This document shows, piece by piece, positions 40,662-44,736 of a stretch of DNA of 44,736 nucleotides (position 1 is its first letter; each line of letters begins with the position of its first letter). The stretch covers positions 1 to 44,736 of the forward strand of contig JAAVXR010000083.1 of assembly GCA_022790755.1 (NCBI GenBank). The letters are read 5' to 3'. Source of the stretch: Hespellia sp. (GTDB lineage Bacteria; Bacillota; Clostridia; Lachnospirales; Lachnospiraceae). The notes beneath the pieces were generated by a model that saw only the letters and a program-made list of their open reading frames with translations, was not told the DNA's origin and ran no database searches. A program made the translations under genes and the position numbers.

Positions 40662-42193
40662 AACATATCTTCATCCTTTTTTCTGTTTCGTATCCTTTTT
40701 CGGTACTGCAGATATTTTTCATTCCAGAGCGAATGATTGTCCGGATAATACACTGTCGGAATAAAAGAATTCTGTATGATAGTATATCCCTCTTTCATGG
40801 ATTCAATTTCGCCTCGCCCTATCATTTGCACTACAATATTTCCAAGCGCAGACGCACAATTTGAACCTGCATTCACCGGCATATTGCAGACATTTGCAAG
40901 AAATTTACAAAAAGTTTTATCCTTTGCTCCACCATCTATAATATGAATCCGATGAATTTCTTTCCCCGTCTCCTCCTGCAGTTCCTCCAATGCCTGCCTG
41001 CACTTAAACGCCAAACACTCCTGGATACATCGAAAAAGATCACCCAAGGATTCGGGTTTCGCGCCGCTCAATTCCATACAGTTCATCTTTATCTTTTCCA
41101 TCATATTTCCCGGACGAAAAAGCGCTCTGTCATCCACCTCAAAAGAATAACGAAACGGTTTTGCCTCCAATATCATAGAATCAACCTGCACAAAGTCAAG
41201 ATACATACCTTTTGCCTCGCACTCTCTCAAAACTTCCTGTATCAGCCATGTCCCCATAATACTTTTTACCAGAAAATAGTTTTCATCCAGATTTCCTTCA
41301 TTATTGATCTTTCTTTCCAGAGCTCCAGAAGTCGTCAGGGGTCCATTTATCGGAACTCCACACAGCATCCAGGTGCCGCTGCTGATTACCGCTTCATGTT
41401 GTGTCGATAGATAAGGAGAAAAGGCCGACGCAGTATCATGCTCGCAGACCGCCATCATATCAAATGCCCGAATGGTTTCCAGCCCGTACACGGATGCACT
41501 CTTTTTTCCTACCAAGGTTCCCGGCTTCACGATTTCTCCCATCATGCGATTTGGAATCAAAAACGTGTCTAAAATCTCTGCATCCCACGTTTTCGTTCGA
41601 TAATTCATAAGTTGAGATACCGAACTCAATGTAAACTCCGCAATCTTTTCTCCTGTCAAATAATATAGAAGTAAATCCGGGAGAAACAGCATTTTGTCGC
41701 ATTTCTCAAACAAATATTCCTGTCCCTCTTCCGACATTGCCGCAAGCTGCATTCTGGTCCCAGCCTCGGAACTCAGATTCCCTGTGAGCGAAAACAGTCG
41801 CTCCTCCGTCATCTTATTTCTTATCTGTTCCACATATCTGCCTGTTCTGTTGTCCCGATAGGAGCGAACCGGAAACAGCAAATCTCCCGCTGCGTTTATA
41901 AAGGAGAAATCATTGCAATACCCGTCAATTCCCATGGAGACAAACTCCGGAGCAGCATTTGCCGCCATTTGGATTCCTTTTACCATCTCAGAATAAATGT
42001 AAAGATAGTCCCAGTAAACGCTTCTCCCCATGTTAATCGGATGATTCAAAAATTTATGTATCTGTGACACTTTCAACCGGGAACCATCAAACTCTCCCAA
42101 CATCATTTTTCCGCTGCTGGCTCCCAAATCAAATGCAAGATATTTCACCGTCTTCACCTCATAGCTGTTTTTCTTCCGATCGGCTTCCCTCAT
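40658..42193 (-). CDS. FGGY carbohydrate kinase, rhamnulokinase-like
   Basis: 511 aa. ATP-binding opening YLAFDLGASSGKMMLGEF and later DGGAKDKTFCKFLANVCNMPVNAGSNCASALGNIVVQM follow rhamnulokinase (RhaB), as do MGIDGYCNDFSFINAAGDLLFPVRSYRDNRT and SSGTWMLCGV. Such kinases phosphorylate 6-deoxyketoses at C1, giving the substrate for a FucA/RhaD aldolase, which is the next gene upstream. The sugar could be L-rhamnulose, L-fuculose or another ketose; no isomerase is in the operon. The start at 42191-42193 overlaps the aldolase stop (ATGA). Confidence 0.85.
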   Translation of the reverse strand: MREADRKKNSYEVKTVKYLAFDLGASSGKMMLGEFDGSRLKVSQIHKFLNHPINMGRSVYWDYLYIYSEMVKGIQMAANAAPEFVSMGIDGYCNDFSFINAAGDLLFPVRSYRDNRTGRYVEQIRNKMTEERLFSLTGNLSSEAGTRMQLAAMSEEGQEYLFEKCDKMLFLPDLLLYYLTGEKIAEFTLSSVSQLMNYRTKTWDAEILDTFLIPNRMMGEIVKPGTLVGKKSASVYGLETIRAFDMMAVCEHDTASAFSPYLSTQHEAVISSGTWMLCGVPINGPLTTSGALERKINNEGNLDENYFLVKSIMGTWLIQEVLRECEAKGMYLDFVQVDSMILEAKPFRYSFEVDDRALFRPGNMMEKIKMNCMELSGAKPESLGDLFRCIQECLAFKCRQALEELQEETGKEIHRIHIIDGGAKDKTFCKFLANVCNMPVNAGSNCASALGNIVVQMIGRGEIESMKEGYTIIQNSFIPTVYYPDNHSLWNEKYLQYRKRIRNRKKDEDML

Positions 42194-42798
42194 ATGAACG
42201 TCCTGGTTATATTGCAAAACGCCTCGTATTCAATGCGCTCCAGCATACTGAACGCTTTGTAAAGATCTTTCCCCGACACGACCACACCATGCTTGGGCAT
42301 AATGCATCCAATCGGCTTGTTTCGTACAATTTCTTCCCGTTCTTTAAAATATTTCATTACGTTTTTTACCGATTGTTCCGAGCAAGGTTTTGCATAATCC
42401 ATGCATTCTACATCCCCTCTTCCTTCCGTCGCGTCTGTAACACTATGGATCGTTTTCCCAAAAGCGACAAACGGCATACAATACAGTGGATGTGCATGAA
42501 TCGTTGCGCCAATCTCTGGATAGGTGGACAAAAGCGCCACATGCATATGGGTTTCCCGTGATAATTTTCCCTCCCCTTCTAAAATATGGTAACGATAGTC
42601 GATCAACAGCATATCTTCTGGTTTAAGTTCACAGTACTTCTGTTCTGACATCATGGACGGCGTGCTGAGAATCTTTCCTGGTTCCACCCTGACTGCAAAA
42701 TTGCCTCCCGCTGCATTCGTCAGTTTACGTTCCCAAATCATCTTTGCCGTCTTCGCCATCTGTTTTCTGACATCCATAAAAGAATATGTCTCGTTCAT
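42190..42798 (-). CDS. Class II aldolase/adducin-family protein (fuculose/rhamnulose-1-phosphate aldolase-like)
   Basis: 202 aa. Zinc ligands are visible in HAHP (His101, His103) and PKHG (His170), with Glu82 in SRETHMH at the catalytic position. The opening KMIWERKLTNAAGGNFAVRV is the usual N-terminal signature. It cleaves a ketose 1-phosphate to DHAP and an aldehyde such as lactaldehyde. GGGAGAAG lies before the ATG at 42796-42798. With the downstream kinase it forms a standard deoxyhexose degradation pair. Confidence 0.88.
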   Translation of the reverse strand: MNETYSFMDVRKQMAKTAKMIWERKLTNAAGGNFAVRVEPGKILSTPSMMSEQKYCELKPEDMLLIDYRYHILEGEGKLSRETHMHVALLSTYPEIGATIHAHPLYCMPFVAFGKTIHSVTDATEGRGDVECMDYAKPCSEQSVKNVMKYFKEREEIVRNKPIGCIMPKHGVVVSGKDLYKAFSMLERIEYEAFCNITRTFI

Positions 42799-42810
42799 AT
42801 CACTTCTCCC

Positions 42811-43740
42811 TTACAACTCCTTTATTCTAATCAACGGTAACAATTGCATTGCCCTCTCCATTTCAAATCCGAAAGACAACGGCGACTCTGCAGTCGACGC
42901 CGATACAGCCGTTGCAAAACGCAATATCTGCTCCTGATCAAAATTCATCTCGATTCCATAGACCAAACCTGCAAGAAAACAGTCTCCGCATCCAATCGTG
43001 TTAAACACGTTCACTTTCGGAGGACTTACTCTGTACATTCTATCCTGCATTTTTACAATAGAACCTTTTTCCCCCATGGAAACTGCAATGACCGGTATCT
43101 TATATGGTTCCAGTTCCCGTATGGCATCTGTTATCTCTTCCTCCGTATTTAGCTGCATACCGACTAATTCGGATAATTCTTCCACATTCGGCTTCACCAA
43201 ATAGGGAGTTTTTCGTATACACGCTTTCAATGCCTCCCCGCTGGTATCCAAAAATACTTTTAGCTTTTTTCCTAACATTTGTTCCAATATTTTGTTGTAA
43301 ATCAAAGGATCCGCAAAATTAGAACTGTCTCCGGATAAGATCAGGTAATCTCCCTCCTGAATCTTTTCCCGCATCCGCGAATAAAGCCGCAGTATCTCCT
43401 CCTCCGTCGTCATCGGGCCCTTTTCACTGATCAGTGTAGAATCGCCGGAATCTTCCACCACCAGATAGCATGTCCTGCTTTCCATGGAATCTGCATAAAT
43501 AAACTCCGGATTCACATTTCCCTTTCGAAGCAACTCCAGAATAAACTTTCCATTTTTACCATACGCAAATCCAAAAGCATTCGACTCTGTTCCCATTTGA
43601 CTCAGATTCATGGAAACATGAGTCCCTTTTCCGCCCAAAGAGTTGACAATTCTTGTCACACGATTGTTTGTATTTTTCTTATAACTTTTCATATACAGGA
43701 TTTTATCCACTGCCGGATTCAGTGTCAGTGTATGTATCAT
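42811..43740 (-). CDS. PfkB-family sugar kinase (1-phosphofructokinase/tagatose-6-phosphate kinase-like)
   Basis: 309 aa. It opens MIHTLTLNPAVDKILYMKSYKKNTNNRV with the N-GGKG motif (NSLGGKGTHVSMNLSQMG). The C-terminal catalytic motif is NTIGCGDCFLAGLVYGI, where Asp is the base. PfkB enzymes of this subgroup phosphorylate ketohexose phosphates, so it could work before or after the aldolase; the substrate is not determined by sequence. The start at 43738-43740 follows AAAAGGAGAGAAC. Confidence 0.86.
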   Translation of the reverse strand: MIHTLTLNPAVDKILYMKSYKKNTNNRVTRIVNSLGGKGTHVSMNLSQMGTESNAFGFAYGKNGKFILELLRKGNVNPEFIYADSMESRTCYLVVEDSGDSTLISEKGPMTTEEEILRLYSRMREKIQEGDYLILSGDSSNFADPLIYNKILEQMLGKKLKVFLDTSGEALKACIRKTPYLVKPNVEELSELVGMQLNTEEEITDAIRELEPYKIPVIAVSMGEKGSIVKMQDRMYRVSPPKVNVFNTIGCGDCFLAGLVYGIEMNFDQEQILRFATAVSASTAESPLSFGFEMERAMQLLPLIRIKEL

Positions 43741-43757
43741 GTTCTCTCCTTTTCTCA

Positions 43758-44456
43758 CTATTTGAGCATACGTTTGCTCATTGCTTTTTTATCCATATAG
43801 TTTACAACGGCCATTAAATTTTCCCGGAATCCTTGATCCTTCTCATATTTTCCATCAAACAAAGCGCTTCCTATCGTAAATCCCCAGGGGGCAATTTCGT
43901 ACATCATATCGATCCTTTCAAAACTGGAAATACTTCCGGCAATACAGATCTCACAATTTACTTTTCTGCAGAATTCCCTGGCCAATGCTTCCCCGTCTTT
44001 GTGGCGATACGCCAGTATATCTATCCCGGTTATCCCCTGTCCAATCAGGTTCTGCGCGTCGGCGATAATCTCCTCAAAACTCCCTTCCAAAACGCTTGGG
44101 CTCCCGTATACGTTTCCAACAAATGGTTTATACACAACCTGATGTTCCTTCAAATACTCATGAACGGAAGGAAAATACAAAGTTCCCATAAGCTGGTCCA
44201 ATCCGCATTCAACCGCTGTTTTGGCTCCTTCCATACAGGACTCCTCATCGTATGTCACCACTTCCAGATAAGTCGTCTTTCCGGCCTCTTTCATCACCTG
44301 TGCAAGACGCCGCATCTCATCCTTCGGCAATCCAACATTTTTAAATCCCCAATGCTGGACATTCAGTTCCCTGCATGATGCAAAAATATCAAAAGCATTC
44401 TGAACCGTCACATCATTATGCGTCAACATTACTATCAAATTCGGTCTGTTTTCCAT
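43758..44456 (-). CDS. Putative TIM-barrel protein of unknown function, first gene of the sugar operon
   Basis: 232 aa. It starts MENRPNLIVMLTHNDVTVQNAFDIFASC, and its strand/helix alternation (KTTYLEVVTYDEESCMEGAKTAVECGLDQLMGTL, GITGIDILAYRHKDGEALAREFC, CEICIAGSISSFERIDMMYEIAPWGFTIGSALF) looks like an alpha/beta barrel with a phosphate-binding GSISS/GSALF end, similar to HisA/TrpF or epimerase folds. I do not recognise a specific family. As first gene it may be an isomerase or epimerase that the pathway otherwise lacks; this is inference. GAGGAGGAAAAA precedes the ATG at 44454-44456; a longer frame to 44558 has no ribosome site. Confidence 0.7.
   Translation of the reverse strand: MENRPNLIVMLTHNDVTVQNAFDIFASCRELNVQHWGFKNVGLPKDEMRRLAQVMKEAGKTTYLEVVTYDEESCMEGAKTAVECGLDQLMGTLYFPSVHEYLKEHQVVYKPFVGNVYGSPSVLEGSFEEIIADAQNLIGQGITGIDILAYRHKDGEALAREFCRKVNCEICIAGSISSFERIDMMYEIAPWGFTIGSALFDGKYEKDQGFRENLMAVVNYMDKKAMSKRMLK
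43764..43779 (-). promoter_or_regulatory. Internal LacI-type operator at the TIM-barrel/PfkB junction
   Basis: GAGCATACGTTTGCTC has mirrored half-sites with one mismatch pair; the outer T/A extends it to 18 bp (43763-43780). It overlaps the last codons of the TIM-barrel gene and lies about 24 bp before the PfkB start. It closely matches the operator at the operon promoter (44507-44522). Confidence 0.65.
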
Positions 44457-44506
44457 TTTTTCCTCCTCATCAGAAAACAATTTATTTCGATTACTTTTTT
44501 GCAATT

Positions 44507-44558
44507 GGACAAACGTTTGCTCTTTAAGTATTATTACACACTCAATTCTCAATGTCAA
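44507..44558 (-). promoter_or_regulatory. Sugar-operon promoter with overlapping LacI-type operator
   Basis: On the reverse strand TTGACA (44553-44558), 17-bp spacer, AATAAT (44530-44535), then immediately downstream the palindrome at 44507-44522 (GTTTGCTC on the forward strand with the mirror GGACAAAC). The position covers the transcription start, the usual geometry for LacI repression. Confidence 0.8.
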
Positions 44559-44602
44559 TCCTTTTTTCTTTCAGACGATTTCCAAAATATGTTAAGAAAT
44601 AT

Positions 44603-44650
44603 AAAAAAACATGCGAAAAACCTTAATTTTAGTAAGGTTTCCGCATGTTT
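44603..44650 (-). terminator. Terminator after tRNA-Lys
   Basis: AAACATGCG (44607-44615) with CGCATGTTT (44642-44650) and AAACCTTA (44617-44624) with TAAGGTTT (44633-44640) give a two-part stem. On the reverse strand it is followed by a run of T (44609-44603). It separates tRNA-Lys from the sugar operon. Confidence 0.88.
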
Positions 44651-44657
44651 TCTACCC

Positions 44658-44730
44658 TGAGCGTGCGGGGATTCGAACCCCGGACAACTTGATTAAAAGT
44701 CAAGTGCTCTACCACCTGAGCTACACGCCC
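44658..44730 (-). tRNA. tRNA-Lys (anticodon TTT)
   Basis: 73 nt on the reverse strand. The acceptor GGGCGTG pairs with CACGCTC (one G-T), the D arm is GTAGCTCAGGTGGTAGAGC, the anticodon stem CTTGA/TCAAG encloses CTTTTAA (anticodon TTT, codons AAA/AAG), and the T loop is GGGGTTCGAATCCCC. CCA is not encoded. Confidence 0.95.
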
Positions 44731-44736
44731 TCATAC

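Overview
The window looks like a chromosomal segment of a low- to mid-GC Gram-positive anaerobe, most likely a gut Lachnospiraceae (Clostridia). The grounds are strong AGGAGG-type ribosome sites, sigma-A promoters of the TTGACA-17-TATAAT type, a flavodiiron protein, a mono-cluster ferredoxin, a Spo0A-C domain protein, and many sugar transport operons each with a LacI or PRD regulator. No phage, insertion sequence, transposase or CRISPR array was found. The placement rests on gene content only, since there is no rRNA marker.

Layout. 1-4772 (minus): a LacI regulator, then a GH13_18 phosphorylase resembling E. coli YcjM (glucosylglycerate phosphorylase), a solute-binding lipoprotein and the start of an ABC permease, with two palindromic operators 30 bp apart in the promoter. 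4916-8600 (minus): a YjdF-like membrane protein with endonuclease III, then a GpsA-like dehydrogenase, a 78-aa protein and an HD-domain protein. 8600-9262: a divergent control region containing a very long composite hairpin. 9263-10354 (plus): a LacI regulator. 10429-15244 (minus): a ferredoxin, an FtsW/RodA-type protein with an N-terminal permease-prefix domain coupled to a PadR repressor, a membrane-bound XRE regulator, and an AAA-ATPase/PD-(D/E)XK protein. 15470-16630 (plus): a flavodiiron protein. 16688-16933: another very long hairpin. 16938-20655 (minus): metallophosphoesterase, a cytosolic BMP-domain protein with a ParB-like front half, a J-domain protein and a zinc-ribbon membrane protein. 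20870-22999 (plus): a GlgX-type debranching enzyme. 23218-25512: tRNA-Ala(CGC), a candidate small RNA with its own promoter, a glycerol-1-phosphate dehydrogenase-like gene, tRNA-Leu(TAG) and a stand-alone Spo0A-C domain protein.

25720-33408: a PRD-type PTS regulator, a divergent small XRE gene, and a mannose-family PTS operon (aldolase, small membrane protein, EIIA, EIIB, 2-hydroxyacid dehydrogenase, fused EIIC-EIID). 33474-34085: a 19-bp inverted repeat around the PTS promoter, followed by two more long hairpins in tandem. 34151-36980 (plus): an MFS sugar transporter, a 56-aa protein and a LacI regulator. 37214-44456 (minus): a seven-gene sugar operon (TIM-barrel protein, PfkB kinase, FucA-type aldolase, rhamnulokinase-type kinase, RbsA/RbsC/RbsB-type transporter) with a LacI-type operator at its promoter and a second one inside it. 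The window closes with tRNA-Lys(TTT).

The least explained features are the four imperfect hairpins of roughly 180-335 bp in intergenic spaces, the 23.4-kb small RNA candidate, and the J-domain/ParB-BMP/phosphoesterase operon, which looks like an intracellular ligand-sensing module. Every product name comes from reading motifs by eye; no database search was possible.
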